From Segetibacter sp. (GTDB lineage Bacteria; Bacteroidota; Bacteroidia; Chitinophagales; Chitinophagaceae), in contig NZ_JAOQAH010000098.1 of assembly GCF_025963695.1 (NCBI RefSeq), forward strand, positions 62,001 to 126,000: a stretch of DNA of 64,000 bases. Direction: 5' to 3'. The notes beneath the pieces are model-generated. The model did not search any database. It was not told the origin of the DNA and worked only from the letters and a program-made list of their open reading frames with translations. The position numbers and the translations under genes were made by a program. Shown here in pieces: positions 9,044-17,791 of the stretch. The stretch's first letter is position 1; the number at the start of each line of letters is the position of its first letter.

Positions 9044-9883
9044 TTATCCTAAAGCCACACGCTTAAAATCAAGCACTTTCAATTCGCTATCTACACTCTT
9101 TAGATAATCAGAAACAGTTTTGCTGTTGTCTTTTACAAAAAGCTGGGCGGCCAACGTGTTTTCTTTAAAGAAAGCATTCAATTTACCATCTGCGATTTTT
9201 GCAATCATCTCTGCAGGCTTGCCAGCCATTTTTGGATCTGATGCAATTTGCTCAGTTACGATTGCTCTTTCTCTTTCTACGGTTGTAGCAGGAATTGAAG
9301 ACGGATCAACAGCCAAAGGATTCATTGCAGCAATTTGCATAGCAAGGTCTTTACCTGCTTCAGCAGACTCTCTGTTCAATCCGACTAAAACACCCATACG
9401 GTTTGCACCATGAATGTAAGAAGCAACGTAAGGAGCTTCAATTCTTTCGAAGCGGCTTACACCGATTTTCTCACCTATAGACGCGAGCTTGTCGTTGATA
9501 AGGTCTGAAACCTTCGCTCCGTTAACGGTTACTTCGTTTACTTCCTCTGCACTTTTGGCATTGTTAGCGATAGCAGCATCGGCGATACTTGTTGCGAAAG
9601 CAACAAATTCGGCATTCTTGCTTACGAAGTCTGTTTCGCAACTGATGGTAAGTACGATACCAACTTTGTGATCGAAAGTAGTTCTTGCAACTACGACACC
9701 TTCTTTAGCTTCACGGTCGCTACGTTTCGCAGCAACTTTCTGACCTTGCTTACGCAACCAGTCAATAGCTCCTTCAAAATCTCCGTTGGTTTCGGTTAGG
9801 GCTTTACGGCAATCCAACATGCCGGCACCAGTTGCCTGGCGCAATTTATTTATATCCTGCGCGGTTATTGTTGCAGTTGACAT
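9044..9883 (-). CDS. tsf: Translation elongation factor Ts
   Basis: Nucleotide exchange factor for EF-Tu. The 279-residue protein starts with the UBA-like domain (about residues 1-50) carrying INKLRQATGAGMLDCRKAL, followed by the TDFVSKN motif of the core domain and a two-part dimerisation/core region to the C-terminus. It is the last gene of the rplM-rpsI-rpsB-tsf operon, the common bacterial order for rpsB-tsf. The gap to rpsB is 212 nt and contains a long hairpin and a type A repeat. Termination occurs at the two-way terminator. Confidence 0.97.
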   Translation of the reverse strand: MSTATITAQDINKLRQATGAGMLDCRKALTETNGDFEGAIDWLRKQGQKVAAKRSDREAKEGVVVARTTFDHKVGIVLTISCETDFVSKNAEFVAFATSIADAAIANNAKSAEEVNEVTVNGAKVSDLINDKLASIGEKIGVSRFERIEAPYVASYIHGANRMGVLVGLNRESAEAGKDLAMQIAAMNPLAVDPSSIPATTVERERAIVTEQIASDPKMAGKPAEMIAKIADGKLNAFFKENTLAAQLFVKDNSKTVSDYLKSVDSELKVLDFKRVALG

Positions 9884-9917
9884 ATTGAAAAAATTAAAAA
9901 TTAAAAATTAAAAACGA

Positions 9918-9971
9918 AAACCACATAGTTACATAAGTCACACGAAACGTGTCTATGTGCCTATGTGGTTT
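9918..9971. repeat. Inverted repeat upstream of tsf
   Basis: AAAACCACATAG at the left and CTATGTGGTTTT at the right are perfect 12-nt complements, with a further imperfect CACACG/CGTGT pair inside. In RNA it forms a long hairpin between rpsB and tsf. The CTATGTGNCTATGTGGTT pattern resembles repeats widespread in Bacteroidota genomes. Confidence 0.65.
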
Positions 9972-9999
9972 TATTATTAGCTGAATAATAAATTATCCA

Positions 10000-10019
10000 G
10001 TACAAGTGTGCGACGCAAC
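10000..10019 (+). repeat. Interspersed repeat, type A core
   Basis: GTACAAGTGTGCGACGCAAC followed by GATG, ATAGTAGT and GCTGGATCAAAAA, ending near 10053. This is the cleanest full-length type A copy and lies downstream of rpsB. Confidence 0.78.
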
Positions 10020-10095
10020 GATGATAAATAGTAGTACTAAAGCTGGATCAAAAACACTTTCCTCTTTACTTACAACTTAATACTTACCACTGTAA

Positions 10096-10995
10096 CTATC
10101 TAGGACCTCCGGGACCACTTGGTCTGCGGCTAGCTCCACCTGGAACACGACGCTTTTGAGGACCAGCAGGACCGCCGGTTGTATTGCCACGACCTCTACC
10201 ACCACCACGTGAAGCTTCAGCCTCGGCTTCGGCTTGTAAACGGGCAGCTCTTCTTTCAGCATCATTGTCTACATCACCATCTGTATCATCGTCTTTAGAA
10301 GCTTGTCTTTCGGCAAGTCCCTCAGCGATAGCAGCAGCTATGTAGTTGGTAATGATGGCAACAGATTTTGTAGCATCGTCGTTAGCAGGAATTGCAAAGT
10401 CAACTTTGTTAGGATCGGAATTGGTATCTACCATACCGAAAGTGGTAACCCCTAAACGTTTTGCTTCAGAAAGAGCGATATGCTCGTGACCAATATCAAC
10501 AAGGAACAAAGCAGCAGGGGCACGACCTAGTTGAGCGATACCACCAAGCACCTTTTCCATTTTTTCTTTGTCGCGGGTAAGTGTCAAACGCTCTTTTTTA
10601 GTAAGGCTTTCAGCGCTACCGTCGTTCAACATTTTTTCGATGCTCTGCATTTTCTTCACGCTCTTACGAACAGTGTTGAAGTTGGTAAGCATACCACCTA
10701 ACCAACGCTCGGTTACGAAAGGCATGTTTACTTTTTTAGCAGCTTCCATCACGATCTCTTTTGCCTGCTTTTTAGTTGCAACAAACATGATCTTCTTTCC
10801 ACTCTTAGCAATGCTTTTCATAGCGGCAGCAGCTTCCTGCAAACCTTCTACGGTTTTGTTAAGGTCGATGATGTGAATACCTTTTTTCTCCGCGAAGATG
10901 TAAGGCAACATCTTTGGGTTCCACTTCTTCTTCAGGTGACCAAAGTGAACACCGGCCTCCAGAAGTTGTTGTTGTAGTGAAGTGTTATTTTCCAT
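10096..10995 (-). CDS. rpsB: 30S ribosomal protein S2
   Basis: Binds the head/body junction of the small subunit. The start is placed at ATG 10995 because the conserved N-terminus (MENNTSLQQQLLEAGVHFGH) begins there; an upstream in-frame ATG would add 28 unrelated residues. Family motifs HLKKKWNPKMLPYIFAEK, FVATKKQAKE, ERWLGGMLTN and the C-terminal IPANDDA block are present. The 299-residue protein has an extra tail of about 60 residues: an Ala/Glu-rich segment followed by a Gly/Arg-rich stretch (SRGGGRGRG, RRPSGPGGPR). Third gene of the ribosomal operon. Confidence 0.97.
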   Translation of the reverse strand: MENNTSLQQQLLEAGVHFGHLKKKWNPKMLPYIFAEKKGIHIIDLNKTVEGLQEAAAAMKSIAKSGKKIMFVATKKQAKEIVMEAAKKVNMPFVTERWLGGMLTNFNTVRKSVKKMQSIEKMLNDGSAESLTKKERLTLTRDKEKMEKVLGGIAQLGRAPAALFLVDIGHEHIALSEAKRLGVTTFGMVDTNSDPNKVDFAIPANDDATKSVAIITNYIAAAIAEGLAERQASKDDDTDGDVDNDAERRAARLQAEAEAEASRGGGRGRGNTTGGPAGPQKRRVPGGASRRPSGPGGPR

Positions 10996-11035
10996 TGTCT
11001 TGATTATGATTAATGTTGTAAATATTATTAGCCGT

Positions 11036-11103
11036 GAGCAACGAGCTTTGAGCCTCGAGCAAAAACCGAAAAGGCTCAAGGCTCGAAGCTGATAGCTCGT
11101 AGC
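11036..11103. repeat. Inverted repeat between rpsI and rpsB
   Basis: CGAGCTTTGAGCCTCGAGC at 11042-11060 and GGCTCAAGGCTCGAAGCT at 11073-11090 pair with about two mismatches around a 12-nt A-rich loop; more AGCTCGTAGC/GAGCAACGAGC pairing extends the stem. It is the only sequence between rpsI and rpsB apart from a short AT-rich leader. Confidence 0.65.
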
Positions 11104-11108
11104 TTTCC

Positions 11109-11498
11109 TTATCTCTTACTGAACTGGAAGCTTCTTCTTGCTTTCTTCTTACCTGGTTTCTTACGCTCAACGCTTCTAGGGTCACGCTTTAATAAACCTG
11201 CCGCTTTTAAAGTAGGACGTAATTCAGGATTAACTTCGAGAATAGCACGGGAAATACCAAGCTTTGCAGCTTCGGCCTGACCTTTCATTCCACCACCAGT
11301 TGCATTGATTTTTACATCAAATTTATCAGTGCCTTCAATAACTTTAAAAGGTTGTTCTACCTGGTTTTGCAGGTAAACCAGCGGAAAATATTCTTTGTAA
11401 TCTTTACCGTTTATGATGATTTTACCTTCGCCTCTATTCAGGAAAACCCTGGTAACAGCTTCCTTACGACGACCTACGGCATTTTTTTGTTTTTCCAT
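11109..11498 (-). CDS. rpsI: 30S ribosomal protein S9
   Basis: A 129-residue small-subunit protein whose C-terminal tail reaches the P-site tRNA. Conserved features are NAVGRRKEAVTRVFL at the N-terminus, GGGMKGQAEAAKLGISRAIL in the middle, and the ending KKARRSFQFSKR, which has the family's invariant terminal Lys-Arg. Its start lies 21 nt after the rplM stop, the standard bacterial rplM-rpsI pairing. Confidence 0.98.
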   Translation of the reverse strand: MEKQKNAVGRRKEAVTRVFLNRGEGKIIINGKDYKEYFPLVYLQNQVEQPFKVIEGTDKFDVKINATGGGMKGQAEAAKLGISRAILEVNPELRPTLKAAGLLKRDPRSVERKKPGKKKARRSFQFSKR

Positions 11499-11519
11499 TT
11501 TTTATGCTTGTAGCCTGTT

Positions 11520-11963
11520 TTAAAATGTTAATGGTTGAGGTTGCTGTGCAGTATGAGGATGTTTGTCGCCTGCGTACACAAATAGTTTCTTATACATCTT
11601 ACGACCTAAACGATTTTTAGGAAGCATCCCTTTTACAGCTCTTTCAACGATCACTTCAGGGCGACGCTTTAAAAGGTCTTTTGCGATCTCCACTTTTTGG
11701 CCACCTGGGTAACCCGTGTAGTGCATGTATTCTTTTTCATCCATTTTGTTACCGGTTAATTTAACCTTATCACAGTTAATAACGACAACGAAATCACCAC
11801 AATCAACGTGGGGAGTGTAATACGCCTTATTCTTACCGCGAAGAACTGCTGCGATTTTAGCACAAATGCGACCAACGGTTTGATTAGTGCCGTCAACAAC
11901 GTGCCAGTTACGCTGTACGGTAGCCTCGTTCGCAGATTTGGTTGTGAAATGTAGTTTGCTCAT
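11520..11963 (-). CDS. rplM: 50S ribosomal protein L13
   Basis: An early-assembly large-subunit protein of 147 residues. The start at ATG 11963 (MSKLHFTTKS) is chosen over an in-frame ATG 66 nt upstream because the extra residues are unrelated to the family and would overlap the leader hairpin. Motifs include WHVVDGTNQTVGRICAKIA, GDFVVVINCDKVKLTGNK and the AVKGMLPKNRLGRKMYKKLFVY block. It is the first gene of the operon. Confidence 0.97.
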   Translation of the reverse strand: MSKLHFTTKSANEATVQRNWHVVDGTNQTVGRICAKIAAVLRGKNKAYYTPHVDCGDFVVVINCDKVKLTGNKMDEKEYMHYTGYPGGQKVEIAKDLLKRRPEVIVERAVKGMLPKNRLGRKMYKKLFVYAGDKHPHTAQQPQPLTF

Positions 11964-12022
11964 TTTATAATTTTTAAGTTCATTGGTGCTATCCCACCAA
12001 TTTTTAATGGACGGCGAAGGTA
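11964..12022 (-). promoter_or_regulatory. Candidate rplM leader RNA and promoter box
   Basis: Reading towards rplM, a TACCTTCG box (12022-12015, one base off TAnnTTTG) is followed by a short leader with a perfect hairpin ATTGGTG-GGATAG-CACCAAT at 12001-11982, 18 nt before the start codon. Ribosomal-protein leader motifs before rplM have been described in Bacteroidia; whether this fits that model cannot be tested here. It could be an L13 autoregulatory site. Confidence 0.45.
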
Positions 12023-12306
12023 GTAGCATATATTGGAAAAAAGAAAGCTTTGAACAACTATTTTAAATGCAACCTTTGTAACTGGTTCATTTTCAATTAT
12101 AATTTTGTTGTTAATTTTTTGTTGTGCTATTGTGGGGGGCTGTTTTGCCGCTATTTGCTTTGGTTGTGTCACTCTCTTGTACTTGTATCAAGCATTGCAG
12201 CCGGTTTAAGGCAAAGGCTTAAGAAATGCCTCAATTGTTGTTTCTTCGAGAAATAGTGCTTTAGGTGCTGTACAAAAAATGGTATAATATTTTAATCATC
12301 CGTAAC
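12023..12306. other. Upstream part of the divergent rplM/yciO-like gap
   Basis: Together with the rplM leader this forms a 343-nt divergent gap. Apart from the type A repeat at 12163-12182 nothing was recognised. A 68-codon plus-strand frame here crosses the repeat and has no family features. Confidence 0.5.
12163..12182 (-). repeat. Interspersed repeat, type A core (TGACACAAC variant)
   Basis: On the minus strand GTACAAGAGAGTGACACAAC. The usual GCGACGC is replaced by GTGACAC, keeping the dyad. It lies between the divergent rplM and yciO-like genes. Confidence 0.72.
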
Positions 12307-12918
12307 ATGCTTATTCATCTTCATCCTGTTAATCCGCAACCGAGGCAAATAAAAACAATTATAGAATGTTTGTTGGATGGAGGAGTCATTATTTATCCTA
12401 CTGATACTATCTATGGGTTGGGCTGCGACATTTTTAAAAAACAAGGAGTTGAAAGAATTTGTCGCATTAAGCATATTGATCCTCAAAAAGCACAACTGAG
12501 TTTTGTTTGCCATGATTTAAGTGACCTCAGTAAATACACTCAAAGCATTTCTACTCCCCTGTATAGAACTTTAAAAAACTATCTACCCGGGCCGTATACT
12601 TTTATCTTACCCGCAAACAGCGAAGTACCTAAAATTTTACATAGCAAGAAGAAGACAATCGGTTTGCGGATTCCTGATAATGTGATTGCAAATACAATTG
12701 TACAGGAGCTGGGCCACCCCATACTAAGTGCCTCTTTACCGGGAGATATGGTAGAAGAATACACTGATCCTGAATTAATTTACGAGAACTTTGGAAAACT
12801 GGTTGATATTGTAATTGACGGCGGACAGGGAGGTATGACCCCTTCTACCATTGTGGATTGTACACGCGAACCTTATGAGGTTATCAGGCAGGGGCTTGGC
12901 GAATGGGGCGAAGAGTGA
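12307..12918 (+). CDS. YciO-type Sua5/YciO/YrdC family protein
   Basis: A 203-residue cytoplasmic protein with the YrdC fold that binds nucleotides and double-stranded RNA. The start at ATG 12307 fits E. coli YciO, which opens with a similar HP-NPQ-R segment; an in-frame ATG 42 nt upstream adds unrelated residues. Motifs are YPTDTIYGLGCD, RICRIKHIDPQKAQLSF and LPGPYTFILPANSEVP, then KKTIGLRIPDN. The SxxN-type C-terminal linker and domain of full Sua5 are absent. It may make threonylcarbamoyl-AMP for tRNA t6A, but the YciO branch is weakly active or unassigned, so this is left open. Confidence 0.85.
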   Translation: MLIHLHPVNPQPRQIKTIIECLLDGGVIIYPTDTIYGLGCDIFKKQGVERICRIKHIDPQKAQLSFVCHDLSDLSKYTQSISTPLYRTLKNYLPGPYTFILPANSEVPKILHSKKKTIGLRIPDNVIANTIVQELGHPILSASLPGDMVEEYTDPELIYENFGKLVDIVIDGGQGGMTPSTIVDCTREPYEVIRQGLGEWGEE

Positions 12919-12960
12919 AACCATTAGCGGTTGCCTGTTGCAGGTTAGAACCTAAAACTT

Positions 12961-15900
12961 CTACACATACTCTTTTCCATAACTCTTCACCTTAATCTTA
13001 CTGTAACCTCCTGGCTGTTTGCTAACTTCTATTTGTGTGCCTATTCGTTCTTTCAGCGCCTCTACGTGCGAGATGATACCAATCATTTTTCCAGAGGCTT
13101 GTAAGTTTTCTAATGCTGAAATTGCTACATCCAGGGTTTCGGCATCAAGCGTTCCAAAACCCTCATCGATAAACAGGGAGTTGATTTGTGTTTTACTTCC
13201 GGCAAGGTCGGACAGACCGAGGGCAAGTGAAAGACTAACGAGGAAACTCTCCCCTCCGGAAAGTGTAGTCATTGGACGAATAACATCTGCCTGGTAAGAG
13301 TCTATAATTTGAAGTTCTAAATCCTTCTCCGCACTTTTTAGAATCCGGTATCTGTCACTTAATTTGTTCAAGTGCCGGTTTGCCAATTCAGTTAGTCTTG
13401 CAAGGGTTAGCCCCTGTGCAAATTTGCTAAACTTCTTTCCGTCTGCTGAACCAATTAGTTGTGATATTTTATCCCATCGACTACAATCTTTTTGCTGTTC
13501 TTCTGCCTGTGCTGCTACTTCTTTATGCTTAGCAGATTGTCGTGCATCCTCTTCAACTGTACACTGCAGACCTCCGATTTGTTGGTTTAACTCTCGTATT
13601 AATTGATCCTGTTGGCTCTGTACCACTTCTAATGCACCTATATTTTCCACGGTCAGATTTTTTTCAATCTCTGCTTTGTATTCTTCCTCTACATTTTTTA
13701 AAATGCCTGCCGTGGTTGCAATGTTTTGTTCAATTTGTTGTTTTAAACCAGATATTCTTTGTTCTTCTTCAACCGGAATAAATAGTACTTCCAATTGTTC
13801 TATGGAAGCAATTCCTTCTGCTGCCAACTTGTTAATTAACTGGTCGTGGGCCACCATATACTTCTCACTGACCGCTCGTAACTGGCTTTGCCATTCCCTA
13901 TTTCTTTCTTCACTTACTTTTAAAGTTTGGTCTTTCTGGTGTAAATCGTTTTGAAGGTTCTCCACCATACTTTTAGACTGCTGCAATGCTTCATTCAATT
14001 TTTTACGTTCCATTGAAGGGTCTTTATCACCAAATATTTCTTTCCTTTCACTTCGTAATACCTGCAAATTTTCCTGCTCCGCTTTCAGAGCGACTGCGTG
14101 TACATCCAGCTTTCCTGTTTTTTCAGTAGTAACCCCTTTTGCACTAATATATTCAGCTTCAATCCTTCCTTTGTCGATTTTACATTGTTGTTGATTTTTT
14201 AAGTACCTGCTGTATTCGCCAAACTTCATTTTTAACGCTTCCTCGAAAGCATAACCTATAGCGGGATTATAAGCAATACCGTAGCCAGATAAAAGCGTAA
14301 TGGCAGCATCGTTTATATTTTGCTTATTGCTTGTATGAACTTTTAAATCTTCCTGTAGTCGTTCTATGTTGCGTCTTATGGCATTTATTCTTTCCTCAAT
14401 TTGCAATACCGAGCTTTCAAATCGGATTAATTCCTGTTCTTTACTATTAAGCTGGCTTGCCTGAAGAGTAAATTGCTGTTGTAAAGTTCTGATTGTAAAG
14501 ATTTGCTCTGAAAGCTTTTTATGTTCTCTTTCTTTATTTGCTATGATAGCGCCAATCACTTTGCTGTCTTCAATATGTAATGGTTTTGGAAGTTCTGCGT
14601 TGTTTTTTTCAAATGCATCGAAAGCGTTTCTTATTGCTATAACAAGCTGCTGCCGCTCATGATTTAATTGCGAAACATTATTAGAAAGGGTATTAACCGT
14701 TAAAGCCTTTTTTGTGTATTTTTTCACAAGCACATCTAAATAAGCTTTGTGATTGTCCCTTTTTTGAACGGCTTCGCTCACGCGGCTTTTATAATAATTA
14801 TCAACAAAAGGATGGTGCATTGATCCACATAAAGGGCAGGGTTTTTCCGGCTCTAATTGTTGGCGTTCCTCATCATATTTTTGTATCCGCATTTGCAACT
14901 CAACCAAATGTTGAAAATCCGCTAATATTTCTTCAGCTTTCTCTTTGTCGATTTCCAATTGCTTGAGCTGTTCATTTTCTTTGTTACATTCTTTATTCAA
15001 ATCATCGAGTTGCTGATTAACCTGTTGTCGTCGGTCAAGGTGCGTCTTATAATCCGCCGACAACCGCAACTGATCTTTACAAACAGCTATTAAAGCAGGC
15101 AAAGCATTGGCTTGTAATTCAATTTCTTCAACGGCTTGTTCACCTGTAGCTTCACGTAACTTTTGGTTCGTTGCTTCTTGTTGAAGATGAAGCTGCGCTA
15201 TAACCTTTTTAACGGTTTCTGCTTGTTCAGTTGATTTTTTAAGATTTAAGCATTCTTCTTTTTGCTGACCCTCAAATTTCGTGGTTTCCTTAGTTGCCTT
15301 CGAAATCACTTCATCCGTTGCCGCCAGTTCCTTTTTAATTTGCTGGTATGCCTGCAAATCTTTTTCAATGTTGCTTTCTGCTTTATGTTCGTCCAACCAT
15401 TTTTCTATAGCTGCTATTTGCTTTTCGCACTCTTCCAGCTCCTGCTGCTTTTGACTCATTAAGAGCGTTGACTTCTCTGCTTCCTTTTGTAAAGCTGCAA
15501 ATGCATTGGTCGTTTGACAAAGATGCTCTTCTTTACCCTCTATTTCCGTGTCTTTTATAATCACAGTTTCCAGTAATGGCTCTGCTTCTAAAAGTGCAAT
15601 TTGCGCCTCGTTGTACCTATTTGTTGCAGCCTCTAGTTGGGCTGAAACTTTTTCAGCTTCTTCTTTCAAAACAGGCAGTTGGTTGTTTACTTCAGCCAAC
15701 CTATTTTCAATTTCTGCTCTTTGTTTTCTTTGTTCGTACACTGCTTGTAAAGCAAGCTGATGAGCGGATGCCACAGTGTGCTGTTTCAGCTTTTCAAAAC
15801 CGGCTTCATTGTCTTTTGCCTGTTGCCTGAAGCCCTCCAGTTCCTGTGCGTGCAACTGTCTTTTACTGCCAAGTGCGTTTATTTTTTGCAGCCAGTTTAT

Positions 15901-16629
15901 TTTGATTTCTGCATCCAGCTTTAACTGTTTTATCCTTGCTTCTTCTTCTTTCTGTTGTTGCAGTCTTTCTGTTATGGCATTTTTCTCCTCTTCTGACAGC
16001 AATATCACATCACTCATTCTTGCACGTAATGCTTCCAGCAGCACTTTTTTTTCTTTAGACTTTTCGAATACATATGCCGAAATCTGCGAGTAAATACCAG
16101 TATCTGTAATTTTTTCAAGCAGCTCACTTCGTTCGTTTTCGCTTGCTTTTAGAAACCGTGTAAAGTCACCCTGTGATAACATAACCGAACGTAAAAACTG
16201 GCTGTAATCCAACCCACACAATTCAACTATTTTACTTTGTACAGCAATAAGAGGATGAGCAATAATGATGTCGCCTGTTAAGGCATTTGCCAGTTCCATC
16301 TTAGCTGTTTGTAAAGCGCCGTCGGGTCGGTTTCGGCTTCTTCGTAAAGACCATTTTGCCCTAAACAATTGGTTGTTTACTTCAAATTCAACTTCGGCAT
16401 ACGTCTCTCCTGTAAACCTGGTCATGCTCTCGCTTGCATCCTTATCATGCCGGTGTACACGACCATACAAGGCTACCGTTATTGCATCGAGGATAGTTGT
16501 TTTGCCTGCGCCTGTAGGACCGGTTATAGCAAACAAACCACTTTCGGTGAAAGGAGGTTTGTTGAACTTTATTTCATGTTCACCTTTTAAAGAATTCAGG
16601 TTCAAAAACTTTATACTTATGATCTTCAT
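12961..16629 (-). CDS. sbcC: SbcC-like exonuclease ATPase subunit
   Basis: A 1222-residue SMC/Rad50-type ATPase, the large subunit of the SbcCD nuclease that cleaves hairpins and processes DNA ends. The N-terminal Walker A is GPTGAGKTTILDAI (about residues 36-49). Long coiled coils run from about 200 to 1030, interrupted by the zinc hook CPLC (Cys 598 and 601). The C-terminal lobe has the LSGGESFLVSLSLALGL signature and the Walker B SLFIDEGFGTLD. The nuclease subunit SbcD normally lies immediately upstream, but here the upstream neighbour is a DUF1080 gene, so SbcD must be elsewhere or absent. It converges on the yciO-like gene. Confidence 0.93.
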   Translation of the reverse strand: MKIISIKFLNLNSLKGEHEIKFNKPPFTESGLFAITGPTGAGKTTILDAITVALYGRVHRHDKDASESMTRFTGETYAEVEFEVNNQLFRAKWSLRRSRNRPDGALQTAKMELANALTGDIIIAHPLIAVQSKIVELCGLDYSQFLRSVMLSQGDFTRFLKASENERSELLEKITDTGIYSQISAYVFEKSKEKKVLLEALRARMSDVILLSEEEKNAITERLQQQKEEEARIKQLKLDAEIKINWLQKINALGSKRQLHAQELEGFRQQAKDNEAGFEKLKQHTVASAHQLALQAVYEQRKQRAEIENRLAEVNNQLPVLKEEAEKVSAQLEAATNRYNEAQIALLEAEPLLETVIIKDTEIEGKEEHLCQTTNAFAALQKEAEKSTLLMSQKQQELEECEKQIAAIEKWLDEHKAESNIEKDLQAYQQIKKELAATDEVISKATKETTKFEGQQKEECLNLKKSTEQAETVKKVIAQLHLQQEATNQKLREATGEQAVEEIELQANALPALIAVCKDQLRLSADYKTHLDRRQQVNQQLDDLNKECNKENEQLKQLEIDKEKAEEILADFQHLVELQMRIQKYDEERQQLEPEKPCPLCGSMHHPFVDNYYKSRVSEAVQKRDNHKAYLDVLVKKYTKKALTVNTLSNNVSQLNHERQQLVIAIRNAFDAFEKNNAELPKPLHIEDSKVIGAIIANKEREHKKLSEQIFTIRTLQQQFTLQASQLNSKEQELIRFESSVLQIEERINAIRRNIERLQEDLKVHTSNKQNINDAAITLLSGYGIAYNPAIGYAFEEALKMKFGEYSRYLKNQQQCKIDKGRIEAEYISAKGVTTEKTGKLDVHAVALKAEQENLQVLRSERKEIFGDKDPSMERKKLNEALQQSKSMVENLQNDLHQKDQTLKVSEERNREWQSQLRAVSEKYMVAHDQLINKLAAEGIASIEQLEVLFIPVEEEQRISGLKQQIEQNIATTAGILKNVEEEYKAEIEKNLTVENIGALEVVQSQQDQLIRELNQQIGGLQCTVEEDARQSAKHKEVAAQAEEQQKDCSRWDKISQLIGSADGKKFSKFAQGLTLARLTELANRHLNKLSDRYRILKSAEKDLELQIIDSYQADVIRPMTTLSGGESFLVSLSLALGLSDLAGSKTQINSLFIDEGFGTLDAETLDVAISALENLQASGKMIGIISHVEALKERIGTQIEVSKQPGGYSKIKVKSYGKEYV

Positions 16630-16943
16630 GGTGAAAGGAGCAATGTGGAAATTTAAACTGCAAAGGTTTAAGCATGCAATTTATTTAAAAGCGGTAAAAC
16701 TGCCTGAGACTCGTTTAATACCAGTTTGGTAGCCATCAAGCTTAGTATTCTTCTGATAAGTAGTAGGGAGATTTTGAGTAAAAAATGGAAAAAGCCAAAT
16801 AGAATTGCGGCAGTTGAACGGAGCGTCGCAACAAAGGTTCAACATGTGGAACTCCGCCTATTAACTAAAGGAAAAATTGAATTAACCCCTTACCGCTTGT
16901 ACGTCCGTTTAAATCAAACAGAGCTAATCTTTCTTCACCAATG
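16630..16943. other. 314-nt gap with one type B repeat
   Basis: Lies between the start of sbcC and the end of the DUF1080 gene. It contains the type B repeat at 16813. Nothing else was recognised. Confidence 0.5.
16813..16843 (+). repeat. Interspersed repeat, type B with terminal inverted repeats
   Basis: GTTGAACGGAGCGTCGCAAC (16813-16832) then AAAG and GTTCAAC (16837-16843). The GTTGAAC/GTTCAAC ends are perfect inverted repeats of 7 nt. Confidence 0.72.
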
Positions 16944-17678
16944 CTAACTTCTTTTATCGGTTACCAGTTCACATGGTGTTCCTGTTAATTTGCTAATAGG
17001 CGTTAGCTCAACTTTCCTGAATTCGACTTCTGAACCTTCAGCTTGCAATGCAATTTGTCCGTGGTCGGCAGTACAGTTAAAACCACAATTTACCAGGTCG
17101 CCATTAACCCAAACTTTTATTGATCTTTTTACGCACTCTATCACCATAGTGTTCCATTGACCTACCGGCTTTTCAGACCCATCGGTAAGGTTTAGTATGC
17201 GTCGTTTTTTATTTCCGTTTATGCCCCATTCTGCTTTGGGGCCCCGCCTTTTTTCCATATCAGGAACTGCGATATCTTCTTGTATGCACCAAAAATCGCC
17301 TGCATTTTCTGTCATCATCTGGGACTCTATAGCTTTGGGAAACATCTTGTACAATGCCCTCGGCGTGGAAGCATGTACTAAAACGCCGCAATTGCCGGGC
17401 ACACCTGCAAAACGGTACTCTACCTGCAGCCTATAATTTTTGTAAACAGCATTCGTAATAAGGTGACCGCCGGGGGTTCCCAAACTTACCAGCAAGCCAT
17501 TTCTGATAATGAAAGGAGTTTTTAAAGAGCTGTCAGTATCCATAGCGGGAATATCTGCATGCCACCCCTTAAGATCTTTACCGTTAAAAAGGCTAATTGT
17601 TTTTGGTTTAAGTTTAAATGAAAGAGTTGACAAAAGTATTATCGTGAATAAAACCAGCTTTTTCATATGTTTATTCAT
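16944..17678 (-). CDS. Secreted DUF1080 protein (3-keto-disaccharide hydrolase family)
   Basis: A 244-residue exported protein with a signal peptide (Lys-rich start, hydrophobic LVLFTIILLSTLSF, residues about 5-22). The mature part is one DUF1080 domain, a concanavalin-like beta sandwich, recognised by SLFNGKDLKGWHAD, the YRLQVEYRFAGVPGNCGVLVH strand pair, QWNTMVIECV and the C-terminal GQIALQAEGSEVEFRKVEL. Members hydrolyse 3-keto-glucosides or bind glycans; the exact substrate is not visible. Two Met codons (17678 and 17666) could start it. It is divergent from the PIG-L gene. Confidence 0.85.
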   Translation of the reverse strand: MNKHMKKLVLFTIILLSTLSFKLKPKTISLFNGKDLKGWHADIPAMDTDSSLKTPFIIRNGLLVSLGTPGGHLITNAVYKNYRLQVEYRFAGVPGNCGVLVHASTPRALYKMFPKAIESQMMTENAGDFWCIQEDIAVPDMEKRRGPKAEWGINGNKKRRILNLTDGSEKPVGQWNTMVIECVKRSIKVWVNGDLVNCGFNCTADHGQIALQAEGSEVEFRKVELTPISKLTGTPCELVTDKRS

Positions 17679-17791
17679 TATTTTATAAAAATGAAATATA
17701 GCACAAAATGAAGCGGCTATAACAGAAGTTTTTATGTGCGAAATACTACCGGTGGATATTTGGCTTTAATGGAAAAATCTTTATAACAAAC

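Noticed and set aside
10985..11185. 66-codon minus-strand frame linking rpsI and rpsB
   Set aside because: Different frame from both ribosomal genes and crosses the palindromic repeat.
12050..12256. 68-codon plus-strand frame in the rplM/yciO-like gap
   Set aside because: Runs through a type A repeat, Cys/Phe-rich, no start context or homology signal.
16265..16732. 155-codon plus-strand open frame
   Set aside because: Antisense to the Walker A region of sbcC; the opposite strand carries unmistakable motifs.
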